Of a stretch of DNA of 35,999 bases, positions 25,975 to 33,254 are shown piece by piece. The notes under the pieces were generated by a model. The model saw only the letters and a program-made list of their open reading frames with translations. It searched no databases and was not told the DNA's origin. The DNA lies in assembly GCA_016217765.1 (NCBI GenBank), contig JACRGP010000148.1:1-35999 (forward strand), given 5' to 3'. The stretch is from Nitrospinota bacterium (GTDB taxonomy: Bacteria; Nitrospinota; Nitrospinia; Nitrospinales; JACRGP01). The first letter of the stretch is position 1, and the number at the start of each line of letters is the position of its first letter. The translations under genes were made by a program, and so were the position numbers.

Positions 25975-26232
25975 GTTCCGCCCTTCGGCTTTGAAAGAGT
26001 TGTCCAAGCTGGCCCGTCCATTACAATCCCGCATCCTGAACAACCTGGAGTCGCTCTGTCCTCATCCCCCCGCGACAAAGGTAAACAAATCCGATTTGGC
26101 GAGAACGGGCCGGTTTTATGGCGCTACCGCGTCGGAGATTACCGGGTCGTCTGTTTCTTGCGGGATGAAGATCAAACCGTTCTCGTTCTCCGCGTCGGAC
26201 ACAGAAAAGAAGTTTACAGACGAAGAAAATAA
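25958..26232 (+). pseudogene. RelE-family toxin, frameshifted
   Basis: The N-terminal half reads AWQIKFRPSALKELSKLARP, a RelE/ParE start, from TTG 25958 overlapping the antitoxin. Near 26103-26110 (ACGGGCCGG) the frame changes, and the rest continues in another frame as LWRYRVGDYRVVCFLRDEDQ followed by a typical end (VGHRKEVYR) and stop at 26230-26232. One extra G in the GGG run would restore a full-length toxin of about 91 residues. As written, translation runs on in the wrong frame to 26278. It is either an inactivated toxin or a sequencing error. RelE-type enzymes cleave mRNA on the ribosome. Confidence 0.85.
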
Positions 26233-26298
26233 TGTTCCCAAGCCCCTTCTCCTTCGTTACGAATTTAAAACTCCATAAAACGCCAAATTTGTGTAATG

Positions 26299-26335
26299 AA
26301 AAAAGGGCTTGCAGGTTTTTTCCTGCAAGCCCTTT
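26299..26335 (-). terminator. Intrinsic terminator, probably the original terminator of the tRNA-Arg gene
   Basis: A 14-bp perfect stem (AAAGGGCTTGCAGG, 26302-26315, with CCTGCAAGCCCTTT, 26322-26335) has a six-base loop. On the minus strand it ends in a run of six T. Read leftward it lies 10 bp after the displaced tRNA 3' half at 26346, so it most likely ended the tRNA transcript before the element inserted. It may also stop rightward transcription of the relE remnant. Confidence 0.85.
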
Positions 26336-26345
26336 CTGCTTTTCA

Positions 26346-26390
26346 TGCCCCCGACACGATTCGAACGTGCGACCTGCGGATTAGGAATCC
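26346..26390. repeat. attL: displaced 3' half of the tRNA-Arg gene
   Basis: Identical over 45 bp to 34537-34581, and covering the tRNA from the anticodon stem to the discriminator base. The base after the discriminator differs from the intact gene (no encoded CCA here). The copy lacks the 5' half and is not a functional tRNA. Confidence 0.93.
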
Positions 26391-26406
26391 CCGGATTCCA
26401 TGTTCC

Positions 26407-26434
26407 TTGACATTCCCAATCCTTCCTGTACAAT
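26407..26434 (+). promoter_or_regulatory. Predicted integrase promoter
   Basis: TTGACA (26407-26412) is followed after 16 bp by TACAAT (26429-26434), a strong sigma70-type match. It lies 16 bp inside attL. The leader of roughly 95 nt would contain the three phased repeats at 26488-26520, so integrase binding there could repress its own gene. Confidence 0.65.
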
Positions 26435-26487
26435 GGTTTAGCCCGCCAATACTGGGGATGCGGTGTTCCCGGGTTTTCCCCGCAAAG

Positions 26488-26520
26488 GTGGGACAGGAGT
26501 GGGACAAAAGTGGGACAGAA
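26488..26520 (+). repeat. Three phased 11-bp repeats, candidate integrase arm sites (left)
   Basis: The unit GTGGGACAnnA occurs at 26488, 26499 and 26510, exactly one helical turn apart. The same unit occurs twice at the right end (34455, 34466). Position near the core site at both ends, and equal phasing, fit arm-type binding sites of a tyrosine integrase. Confidence 0.7.
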
Positions 26521-26534
26521 GAAAAGGAGACACT

Positions 26535-27785
26535 ATGGGCGAATGGAGGCGGACGAGTTTTCCGGGGGTAAGGTCGAGGCATCACGAAACGCGGAAGTTC
26601 AATGGAAGACCGGACCAGTACTTCGTGATCCGGTATGGAAGGCATGGGAAAAAGGTCGAGGAGACCGTTGGTTGGGCAAGCGAGGGAGTCACGCCCCAAT
26701 ACGCGGCGCAAATACGCGGTCAAATCGTCTCCAACATCCGGGTAGGGCATGACTTCCAATCCCTGAAGGAGAAACGCGAATTGGAGCAGGCTCGGCGGCA
26801 AGAGGAAGCGGCGCGGAGGGAAATCCTCGAAAAGGAAAACACGCCCTTCCGCGTTTTGGCCGAAAGATATCTCGCATGGGCGGAGACCTCCAAAAAAACG
26901 TCGAGGAACGACATGAGCCGGTGGAAGTTTCACATTGCCCCCGTGCTGGCGGATGTCCCGATCAAGGACATTTCTGTGATCCACCTTGAGCGGTTGAAGC
27001 GGGAAACGGTAAAGAAGAAGCTGGCCCCGGCAACCGTGAAGCACGTTCTCGTATTGACGCGGCAAATGTTCAACAAGGCCATCGGTTGGGGGCTGTACGA
27101 CAAGGAAAACCCCATCCGCTCCGTCCTGGCCGTCGATAAAAAGTTTTTGAAGACCCCGGACAACCGGCGGGCGCGTTTTCTTTCCCGCGACGAAGCGGAC
27201 ACCTTGCTTTACGCCCTGGCCGCCAAAAGCGTCCATGTCCACGATATCGCCCTGCTGTCCCTTTACACCGGCCTTAGGCTGGGCGAAATCTTCAACCTGA
27301 AATGGGCGGACATCGACCGCGAACACGGGATCATCCACGTCAAGGACGCGAAGAGCGGGGAAAGCCGGACAGCCTATATCACGGAACCGGTCAAGGAAAT
27401 GCTCCGGCGGCGAATGGCCGAAGGCCCCGGAAGGGACGAGCTGGTTTTCAAGGACCGCAAAGGCAGGAAAATTCTCGAACTGTCCAACACCTTCCAGCAC
27501 ACCGTTGACCGGCTGGGGTTCAATAAGGGCATAACCGACCGGCGGGACAAGGTGATTGGCCACACCTTGCGCCATACGTTCGCGTCCTGGCTGGCTATGG
27601 AGGGTGTCCCTGTCATCACCATTCAAAAACTGATGGGACACCGTTCGATTGAAATGACCTTGCGGTACGCGCATTTGTCCCCAAGCCATGAAAGGGAGGC
27701 GGCGGCGAAACTGGCGGAGCGGAAAAGCGGGAATCTTTTGAGATTCCAAATTGGAATGTCGAAAGAAGCCGGTATCGCCGAATGA
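26535..27785 (+). CDS. int: Tyrosine-type site-specific integrase
   Basis: Catalyses integration and excision between the 45-bp att sites. The 416 residues include an N-terminal arm-binding region (1-70), a coiled linker rich in Glu and Arg, a core-binding SAM-like domain (about 105-190) and the catalytic domain. Catalytic residues are seen: Arg248 in TGLRLGE, His343 and Arg346 in HTLRHTFAS, His369 in LMGHRSI, and the nucleophile Tyr378 in TLRYAHL; a Lys is expected near 275. AAGGAG lies 7 nt before ATG 26535; the in-frame codons further upstream overlap the phased repeats and are unlikely to be translated. Its stop overlaps the next gene (ATGA). Confidence 0.95.
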   Translation: MGEWRRTSFPGVRSRHHETRKFNGRPDQYFVIRYGRHGKKVEETVGWASEGVTPQYAAQIRGQIVSNIRVGHDFQSLKEKRELEQARRQEEAARREILEKENTPFRVLAERYLAWAETSKKTSRNDMSRWKFHIAPVLADVPIKDISVIHLERLKRETVKKKLAPATVKHVLVLTRQMFNKAIGWGLYDKENPIRSVLAVDKKFLKTPDNRRARFLSRDEADTLLYALAAKSVHVHDIALLSLYTGLRLGEIFNLKWADIDREHGIIHVKDAKSGESRTAYITEPVKEMLRRRMAEGPGRDELVFKDRKGRKILELSNTFQHTVDRLGFNKGITDRRDKVIGHTLRHTFASWLAMEGVPVITIQKLMGHRSIEMTLRYAHLSPSHEREAAAKLAERKSGNLLRFQIGMSKEAGIAE

Positions 27786-28357
27786 AAAAAATTCCCGGCC
27801 AAACAGAAGCCGTTGTCCCCGTCCAGGACGTTGCGCGTAGGATATTTCTGATTCGCGGTCACCGGGTGATGATCGACCGCGATCTTGCCGAATTGTATGG
27901 GGTTGTCACAAAGGCCCTGAATCAAGCTGTAAAACGGAACATCAGGCGGTTTCCCTCCGATTTCATGTTCCGGTTGACCCCGGAGGAAACAAAACAACTG
28001 GTCACAAATTGTGACCGGTTCGCTTCCTTAAAACACGCGGCCACAACCCCGCATGCGTTTACGGAGCAAGGCGTAGCCATGTTGTCCAGCGTGCTCAAAA
28101 GCGAACGCGCTATCGATGTGAACGTCAACATCATGCGGGCGTTTGTGCGAATCCGGGAACTGGCGTTGACCCACAAAACCATTTTACGGAAACTGGAAGA
28201 CCTCGAACGCAAATACGTTTCCCACGACGTAAAAATAGAGACGATCTTCGAGGCCATCAAGGAACTCATGATCCAACCCGACAAACCGGCCCGGCGGATC
28301 GGGTTCAAACCCGGCGATGCCGGCGGGGGAACCAAGGGGCGCAATTCAAAACCTTAA
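27782..28357 (+). CDS. ORF6N-domain DNA-binding protein
   Basis: A 191-residue protein with an ORF6N domain at the N-terminus, shown by the run IFLIRGHRVMIDRDLAELYG followed by VKRNIRRFPSDFMFRLT and AFTEQGVAMLSSVL. The C-terminal third is a charged helical segment (ILRKLEDLERKYVSHDVKIE). ORF6N proteins are common in phages and mobile elements and are thought to bind DNA; a precise role is not established. The start overlaps the integrase stop by 4 bp, so the two are co-translated. It could act as an element regulator or as an immunity-type factor. Confidence 0.88.
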   Translation: MKKIPGQTEAVVPVQDVARRIFLIRGHRVMIDRDLAELYGVVTKALNQAVKRNIRRFPSDFMFRLTPEETKQLVTNCDRFASLKHAATTPHAFTEQGVAMLSSVLKSERAIDVNVNIMRAFVRIRELALTHKTILRKLEDLERKYVSHDVKIETIFEAIKELMIQPDKPARRIGFKPGDAGGGTKGRNSKP

Positions 28358-28373
28358 CCGTGGAGGAGAAATT

Positions 28374-28529
28374 ATGAAGCTGAATGATGTCGAGATTTTT
28401 GACCTGGCAATTGAGAAGATGATCTTGGCCCGTCGGAATGCGCTCAAGGCGGAGGACGCTGGAGCAGAAATCCCGGTGATTATGGCCTCCGACGATGACA
28501 AACTGGAAACCGGTTTTCGGGTTTGCTGA
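28374..28529 (+). CDS. Small hypothetical protein
   Basis: A 51-residue product (from MKLNDVEIFDLAIEK) preceded by a strong GGAGGAG ribosome site 17 bp after the ORF6N gene. It is acidic and probably helical, and no motif is recognised. The good ribosome site and position in the same transcription unit support it as a real small gene, but short length limits certainty. Confidence 0.5.
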   Translation: MKLNDVEIFDLAIEKMILARRNALKAEDAGAEIPVIMASDDDKLETGFRVC

Positions 28530-28635
28530 CTGGAGTATGGTTTGAGAAAACCGCGTCTAGGGTAGCTCCCGAAAGGCCGGACACCTTCACCGGCTTGACG
28601 CGGTTCTCTTTTGAAGGCGCTGGAAGGGGCGCGAA

Positions 28636-29040
28636 ATGGCGGATAAAAAAAACAGGTCTTCAAAGAGCAAACCAGGGGCAAAACCGCCCGATCCCAATCG
28701 CGAAGCCTATGACGAGTTTCGGGGGGGCTTTGAGGAGTTTGTAGGGGGCGCGGAAAAGGACAAATCTGGAGAGACCGAAGATGAATTGTCCCGGCGTTTG
28801 TCGGATCCGTCGTTACCACTTTATGACCAGTTACAAGCCGCAAATGCCCTTTTGTTGCGCTTGTATGCTGGCTATGTCGCCCCGCTTGCGCTATTAAAGT
28901 GCCGCCTTCGGCAAGAGAAAGAAAAAACCGGTAAGAGAAAACTCATATCAATGTATCTTTCGGCAATGGGGGTAGTGAACCTTGCCAAAGGAAAAAAAAA
29001 ACAGCCACTCCCCCGAAGAAGTCTCCCGGTTCTATCGTAG
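28636..29040 (+). CDS. Hypothetical element protein, possible first part of a frameshifted gene
   Basis: Not recognised. The 134 residues have a basic start (MADKKNRSSKSKPGAKPP), an acidic middle and a helical region (DQLQAANALLLRLYAGYVAPLALLK). GGAAGGGG lies upstream of ATG 28636. The frame reaches a run of ten A at 28992-29001 and then continues for only 13 residues of Pro/Arg-rich sequence before stopping. The overlapping frame beginning at 28982 carries on from the same A-run with a protein-like sequence. One base fewer in the A-run would join both into a protein of about 220 residues. Confidence 0.6.
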   Translation: MADKKNRSSKSKPGAKPPDPNREAYDEFRGGFEEFVGGAEKDKSGETEDELSRRLSDPSLPLYDQLQAANALLLRLYAGYVAPLALLKCRLRQEKEKTGKRKLISMYLSAMGVVNLAKGKKKQPLPRRSLPVLS

Positions 29041-29311
29041 TAAAATAACCGGGATCAGCCTGCCAGTCCTGTGGATGCAAGACGCCCCAGCGCATGCCGG
29101 CCTCGAAAAGATAGTTGTCGATCAAATGGCAAGGGGTTTAAACAACAAGTACCCGCCATCACTTGCGATACCCCCCAAGGAAGCCGTCAAGGAAACAAAG
29201 GCGTTCTTCGGGTTTCAATCCCTCAACTCATGCGCCCGGTATCTCCGTGGGACATGTAAGTTGAAAAATATCCCCGATTTTGGACACGCCCGACCCCCTC
29301 TAGTCCCTTAA
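28982..29311 (+). CDS. Hypothetical element protein, possible second part of a frameshifted gene
   Basis: A 109-residue frame opening at TTG 28982 inside the end of the previous gene. It has SPEEVSRFYRSKITGISLP and then a mixed helical sequence; no domain is recognised. GGGGG lies about 10 nt upstream, so separate coupled translation is possible. Equally, this is the true C-terminal part of the preceding gene reached by slippage at the ten-A run, or split from it by an indel. The end is followed by a 146-bp non-coding region with repeats. Confidence 0.5.
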   Translation: MPKEKKNSHSPEEVSRFYRSKITGISLPVLWMQDAPAHAGLEKIVVDQMARGLNNKYPPSLAIPPKEAVKETKAFFGFQSLNSCARYLRGTCKLKNIPDFGHARPPLVP

Positions 29312-29359
29312 AAAACGCCAGTTAGTCCCCCGTCGTTTTAGGGAGTCCCTATAACGACG
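29300..29359. repeat. Repeated AGTCCC sites and a 29-bp near-palindrome, candidate operator
   Basis: AGTCCC occurs at 29302, 29324 and 29344, about two helical turns apart. The last copy forms part of a 29-bp inverted repeat (29331-29359) with 14-bp arms that match at 13 positions around a central G. An inverted copy of CTAGTCCCTTA (29300-29310) is found at 34032-34042. The cluster lies upstream of the AlpA-like regulator and the replication genes and may be the operator of an element repressor or activator. Confidence 0.55.
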
Positions 29360-29456
29360 TAGACACCCTCGCATCCTTGTCATAAGTTTCCCCTCGTGAA
29401 CAACGGGAACCCTGAGAGGCTCCCCGGATTAAAAATTTTTCATGAAGGGATGCCGC

Positions 29457-29675
29457 ATGACAACGGACCAAAAACCGCTTTTTGTTTCACGAACCGAAGT
29501 TGACAAGCTTTTTCAGGGGTTGAATCGAAAGACGTTGGCGAACCTGCTTTCCGAGGGACGCGGCCCAAGGGCCTACAAGAATGGCCGTAAGGTGTTTTAC
29601 AAGGTTGCGGACATCGAAGCCTGGCTGACCCAGCGGCCCGTTCTGACCGTCGATCGGGGGAGCGAAGCGAAATGA
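29457..29675 (+). CDS. AlpA/excisionase-type helix-turn-helix protein
   Basis: A 72-residue protein of the MerR-like excisionase fold: FVSRTEVDKLFQGLNRKTL forms the helix-turn-helix, followed by the small wing (GPRAYKNGRKVFYKVADIEAWL) typical of AlpA/HTH_17 proteins. In satellites such proteins activate excision or the replication genes. AAGGGA lies 6 nt before ATG 29457; ATG 29442 is an in-frame alternative. The stop overlaps the next gene (ATGA). The repeats at 29300-29359 lie about 100 bp upstream. Confidence 0.85.
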   Translation: MTTDQKPLFVSRTEVDKLFQGLNRKTLANLLSEGRGPRAYKNGRKVFYKVADIEAWLTQRPVLTVDRGSEAK

Positions 29676-30025
29676 CGAACGCGCAAACAAGAACGCCCGG
29701 CGGGAACCGGGCGCGGGGAAGAACCAAATATTACGAGAAACATTCTACCGCGAAATCCCCCCGGTATCAACGTCAAAATGCCATCCCAACCCCGGAAGCG
29801 TTTTACCGGCGCCAGTTCCCCGGCCTCCGGGCGCGGAACGGATGGGCGTTGGTCAGATGTTGTTTCCACAACGACCGCAACCCCAGCCTGTCGATCAACT
29901 TGAGCGGGGGCCACTTCAAATGCCATGCTTGCGGCGCGAAGGGCGGCGGGATCGTGGACTTCCGCATAAAGCAGACCGGCTTTTCCTTTCGCGATGTTAT
30001 CCGAGAGTTGGAGGGCGGGCGATGA
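29672..30025 (+). CDS. CHC2 zinc-finger protein, primase-type
   Basis: A 117-residue protein with the zinc finger of DnaG-type primases: the first ligands in LVRCCFHNDRNPSLSI (near 62-67), the second pair in FKCHACGAKGGGIVDF (Cys near 84 and 87). This is the N-terminal DNA-recognition module of a primase; here it is a separate gene. The next gene, overlapping by 4 bp (ATGA), supplies the TOPRIM and helicase parts, so together they form a split primase-helicase. The first 45 residues are basic and probably disordered. Confidence 0.9.
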   Translation: MTNAQTRTPGGNRARGRTKYYEKHSTAKSPRYQRQNAIPTPEAFYRRQFPGLRARNGWALVRCCFHNDRNPSLSINLSGGHFKCHACGAKGGGIVDFRIKQTGFSFRDVIRELEGGR

Positions 30026-32202
30026 TGGCAACCCTCCCAACACACGAAGACGCGAAGGCGGCGGCCAGGAAGTTGACCGCTTCCCTGGTCGATAAGGGCT
30101 ATCGCCCATCCGGGCTGTACGTTTACGAGGACGCGGAAGGAATTCCGTTATTTTGGCGTATCCGGCTTGACCATCCCAAAAGCGGTAAATGGGTCCGCCC
30201 CCTGTCGTTCAACGGCAACGGCTGGGAGTTGAAGGAGCCGGATTTCCAGAACGGGAAACCGCTTTATGGGTTGTCAACAATCGTGAAAAATCCCGATGCT
30301 CCGGTTTGGGTAGTCGAAGGGGAAAAGTGCGCGGACACACTGGCGAAGCGTGGCTTTGCCTCTACAACAAGCGGATCGTCAACATCGGCGGACAAAGCGA
30401 ACTGGAAGCCCCTGGCCGGGCGAAACGTTATCTTGTGGCCGGACAATGACGAGCCGGGCAAGCGATACATGGCCGAAGTATCCGCGAAACTGCTCCAACT
30501 GGGTTGCCATGTGCAGACCGTCGATATCGCCCGCCTGAACCTCCCGGAAGGCGGCGATTGCGTTGATTGGTTGGCGGCCCGTCCCGGCGCGGGGGGCAAG
30601 GACGTTGAGACCTTGCCGCTGGTCGAAGCGCAAAATCCCGTTGACGACGAACCTTTATCCGCCATCTTGGGCCAATGCGGATTTGATGACCTTTCGGACA
30701 AATCGCCCGTCGAGGACATTCACCAAGCGGTCAAGGGGTTCGCGTCTGCCATCGAGGGGCGCGATCCTGTATGGTTGAAGCTGGCCCATGGCGAAATTGT
30801 CAAGCGGCTTGAGGACATCGGCGTTAAAGGCGCGGCAAAAGTCGTAAGCTCCGCGTTCAAGCCCCCAGTTGGCGAAGCAAGCAAAGCGCGGGGCTCGAAA
30901 CCCGTTCTCTTCGAGGACGTGGAACCCTGGCCGGAACCGGCGGACGGAGCGGGGCTTTTGGACGAAATCACCGCGATTTTGAAGCGATTCGTCATCATGC
31001 CAGAAATGGCGAATGTCGCAAACTCCCTCTGGATTCTCCATGCTTGGGCTATCGATTCCTTCCAGGTCTCTCCGCTCCTTCGGATCGAAAGCCCGGCCAA
31101 GGGATGCGGTAAATCAACTCTGTTGATGGTCAACGGCGAACTCCTTCCCCGGAATCTTTCGACCGCCAATATCACGACCGCCAGTTTGTTCCGCCTGGTC
31201 GATTCGCACGGTGTTTCTTTGTGCATCGACGAGACAGACACAAGCTTCCGCGAAAATCAGGATTTGATCGGGTTGGTCAATGCTGGGTATCTTGGGTATC
31301 TGAAGAAAACCGCGATAGCTCCCAGGTGCGACGGAGATTCCCACGAGGTCAAACTATTTTCGAGCTGGTGTCCCAAGGTCCTGGCGGGGATCGGGCGGCT
31401 TTCGGACACGACGGAAAGCCGGTGTATCCGAATAAGGCTTGAACGCAAGTTGCCCGGTGAAAAAACCGAACCGTTTTCGCTTTGCAAGACGGAAATTTTC
31501 GCCCCCATCAAAGAGAAACTGGCCCGGTGGAGCGCGGACAACCTGGGGGCATTGGCGGAAGCGACCCCGGACATCCCGAAAGGTTTGGGAGACCGGGCGG
31601 CGGACAACTGGAGACCATTGTTGGCGGTTGCCGATCTTGCGGGCGGGCCTTGGCCGGAGCAAGCAAGAAAGGCGGCCTTGGAACTTTCGGGGAACGATGC
31701 CCAGGACGACGATTCGCCGGGCATGGCGCTCTTTGAGGACATCAAGGAATTTTTCGAGCATGGGCACACCGATACAGTTTCAAGTGAAACGCTGGTCAAT
31801 CACCTTGTAGGGTTAGAAAGTCGTCCCTGGGCCGAATGGCGGCAAGGGAAACCTATCTCAAAAAACGGACTGGCCCGGCTTCTTAAAAAGTTTGGGATCG
31901 GCCCAAGGCAATTCAAGGAAAACGGCGATAAGACACGCGGGTACTTTCTTGACGACTTCTGGGAAGTTTTTTCAAGATATTTACAGGCCCCCGGTAATCC
32001 AACCGGTACAACCGGTACCGTGCGAGAAAGTAAGGACTTATCCGGTTTTTCAAACGGTACCGAAAAAAAGTTGGTACCGGATGGAAATAACGATAACCTC
32101 TTTGAAAACAGGCGGGTACCGGTTGTACCGGATGGAATCCCCGGTATGAGCGAAAAAAAAGAAATTGGCGGTCTTTTTGAGGCGGAGGAGTTTCAAGTAT
32201 GA
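30022..32202 (+). CDS. TOPRIM-DUF3631 primase/helicase-like replication protein
   Basis: A 726-residue replication protein. The TOPRIM domain is marked by VWVVEGEKCADTL (Glu near 99) and VILWPDNDEPGKRYM (acidic pair near 140). The second half has a P-loop ATPase of the DUF3631 type: Walker A SPAKGCGKSTLL (near 358), Walker B SLCIDETD (near 401) and the family stretch LSDTTESRCIRIRLERK. A winged-helix-like part follows (near 590-660), then a low-complexity tail encoded by the GGTACC repeats. With the CHC2 protein it likely primes and unwinds element DNA. ATG 30022 has GGAGGGCGG upstream. The frame open further upstream belongs to the shadow of the CHC2 gene. Confidence 0.9.
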   Translation: MMATLPTHEDAKAAARKLTASLVDKGYRPSGLYVYEDAEGIPLFWRIRLDHPKSGKWVRPLSFNGNGWELKEPDFQNGKPLYGLSTIVKNPDAPVWVVEGEKCADTLAKRGFASTTSGSSTSADKANWKPLAGRNVILWPDNDEPGKRYMAEVSAKLLQLGCHVQTVDIARLNLPEGGDCVDWLAARPGAGGKDVETLPLVEAQNPVDDEPLSAILGQCGFDDLSDKSPVEDIHQAVKGFASAIEGRDPVWLKLAHGEIVKRLEDIGVKGAAKVVSSAFKPPVGEASKARGSKPVLFEDVEPWPEPADGAGLLDEITAILKRFVIMPEMANVANSLWILHAWAIDSFQVSPLLRIESPAKGCGKSTLLMVNGELLPRNLSTANITTASLFRLVDSHGVSLCIDETDTSFRENQDLIGLVNAGYLGYLKKTAIAPRCDGDSHEVKLFSSWCPKVLAGIGRLSDTTESRCIRIRLERKLPGEKTEPFSLCKTEIFAPIKEKLARWSADNLGALAEATPDIPKGLGDRAADNWRPLLAVADLAGGPWPEQARKAALELSGNDAQDDDSPGMALFEDIKEFFEHGHTDTVSSETLVNHLVGLESRPWAEWRQGKPISKNGLARLLKKFGIGPRQFKENGDKTRGYFLDDFWEVFSRYLQAPGNPTGTTGTVRESKDLSGFSNGTEKKLVPDGNNDNLFENRRVPVVPDGIPGMSEKKEIGGLFEAEEFQV
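31999..32137. repeat. GGTACC repeat cluster, candidate replication origin
   Basis: Within the last coding part of the helicase gene, GGTACC or close variants recur: CCGGTACAACCGGTACC (32003-32019) has its exact reverse complement at 32115-32131. GTACCGGATGGAA occurs at 32074-32086 and 32125-32137, and ACGGTACCG lies near 32054. The encoded protein stretch is low-complexity, which suggests the DNA itself is constrained. P4-type helicases bind repeats next to their own genes; by analogy this may be the origin. Confidence 0.5.
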
Positions 32203-32606
32203 CGGGCCAAACGTTGATCGAGGTTCTCAATGGGAAGCGTGTCCGCTTGACGGTTGATGGGGGAATTTTAAGAGCCGTTGCCCCGCCGGGCGTTTTGACG
32301 GACGACTTGAAGACGGCCTTGAAAGAACACAAGCAGGAAATAATCCAAGCCCTCTACCTGTCCGGGTTGACCAAAATCGAACGCCAGGCTTACGACGAAT
32401 GGTTTGCAACAATGGTTGGGGAGCCGTTCGGCATGACCCCCGAAGAGGCGCATCGGAAAACGCGGGAGCTTCTTGAGGCTTCCCGGAAATTCCTTGAGGC
32501 CAACCCTCATTTGAAGGCCGATCCATGCCGGCAATCCAAAAGGGAGGAAGGTGATTCATGCCCAGGAAGTGCACGGTATGCGGCCATCCGAAACGGCGGG
32601 AGATAG
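32199..32606 (+). CDS. Small protein with a TubC_N-like docking domain
   Basis: The 135 residues begin LNGKRVRLTVDGGILRAVAP and continue LTDDLKTALKEHKQEIIQAL, the pattern of the TubC N-terminal docking domain, otherwise known from polyketide/peptide synthase subunits and from short proteins in phage or plasmid replication regions. The rest is helical (RKTRELLEASRKFLEA) without a motif I recognise. The start overlaps the helicase stop (ATGA), so it may dock onto the replication protein; this is an inference. The C-terminal part overlaps the next gene by 49 bp. Confidence 0.72.
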   Translation: MTGQTLIEVLNGKRVRLTVDGGILRAVAPPGVLTDDLKTALKEHKQEIIQALYLSGLTKIERQAYDEWFATMVGEPFGMTPEEAHRKTRELLEASRKFLEANPHLKADPCRQSKREEGDSCPGSARYAAIRNGGR

Positions 32607-32845
32607 ACCGGCTCTTGATTCAAGGCGGCACGATCCGGGGCATAGCGAAACAATTCCGGTTGAACTCAAACGCGGTTCACCGGCACAAGCAGGGACACTT
32701 GCCCGTTAAATTAAAGGAGGGCGCGAAAATGGAAGAGGACAAGCAATCCGGCAATTTGTGGGGGGAGTTGACCGGCCTCCGGGCGCGGGCTTACGCCATC
32801 CGGCATTATGAAGCGACGATGCCGGAACTTTTCGAGGCGGAATAA
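32558..32845 (+). CDS. Small CxxC/helix-turn-helix protein
   Basis: A 95-residue protein: CTVCGHPKRREIDRLLIQG holds a CxxC and a basic helix, followed by IRGIAKQFRLNSNAVHRHKQ, which reads as a helix-turn-helix with a His-containing end. Such small proteins are frequent in phages next to terminase genes and may bind DNA with a zinc ion. AGGGAGGAAGG precedes ATG 32558. It overlaps the preceding gene by 49 bp, in another frame. Confidence 0.75.
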   Translation: MPRKCTVCGHPKRREIDRLLIQGGTIRGIAKQFRLNSNAVHRHKQGHLPVKLKEGAKMEEDKQSGNLWGELTGLRARAYAIRHYEATMPELFEAE

Positions 32846-32860
32846 AGAAGGGATCAACCA

Positions 32861-33232
32861 ATGAGAAAGATGACGAATCTAAAACCTTTCAAGAAGGGGC
32901 AATCCGGGAACCCGAAAGGGCGGCCCAAGGGAGCCAGGGACGGCCTCCGGGCGCATTTGAACCGGGTCTTGCAAAAGACTCCCGATAAAACGGCGGTCGA
33001 GATTCTCAAGGAACTTGGGGTATCTCTGGACGACGAGTCCAACGCGGAGGGCGTTGCCTACGTCCTCCTGCGAAAGGCCCTGCAAGGGGACATTCAGGCG
33101 ATCAAGCTGATATTCGATCAGACCGAACAGCCATTAAAGCAAAACATCAGCCTCGAAACCAAGGACCCAGTCCAAATCTACCTCCCGGACAACGGAAGAT
33201 CGGCGGAAAGCGGCCCGGAGGTTTATGAATGA
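32861..33232 (+). CDS. DUF5681-type phage protein
   Basis: The 123 residues open with FKKGQSGNPKGRPKGARDG, the characteristic DUF5681 segment found in phage and prophage proteins near packaging genes; the rest is helical (AEGVAYVLLRKALQGDIQA). The function is not established. AAGGGATC precedes ATG 32861, and an alternative ATG lies at 32870. It starts 15 bp after the CxxC gene and is in the same transcription unit. Confidence 0.82.
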   Translation: MRKMTNLKPFKKGQSGNPKGRPKGARDGLRAHLNRVLQKTPDKTAVEILKELGVSLDDESNAEGVAYVLLRKALQGDIQAIKLIFDQTEQPLKQNISLETKDPVQIYLPDNGRSAESGPEVYE

Positions 33233-33254
33233 ACCGTGGAGGAACAGTGAGGGG

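Noticed and set aside
26346-26390. A second tRNA gene
   Set aside because: Only the 3' half is present; it is the left attachment site.
31999-32137. CRISPR array
   Set aside because: Repeats are short, imperfect and both direct and inverted, with uneven spacing, and lie inside a coding region; no cas genes are present.
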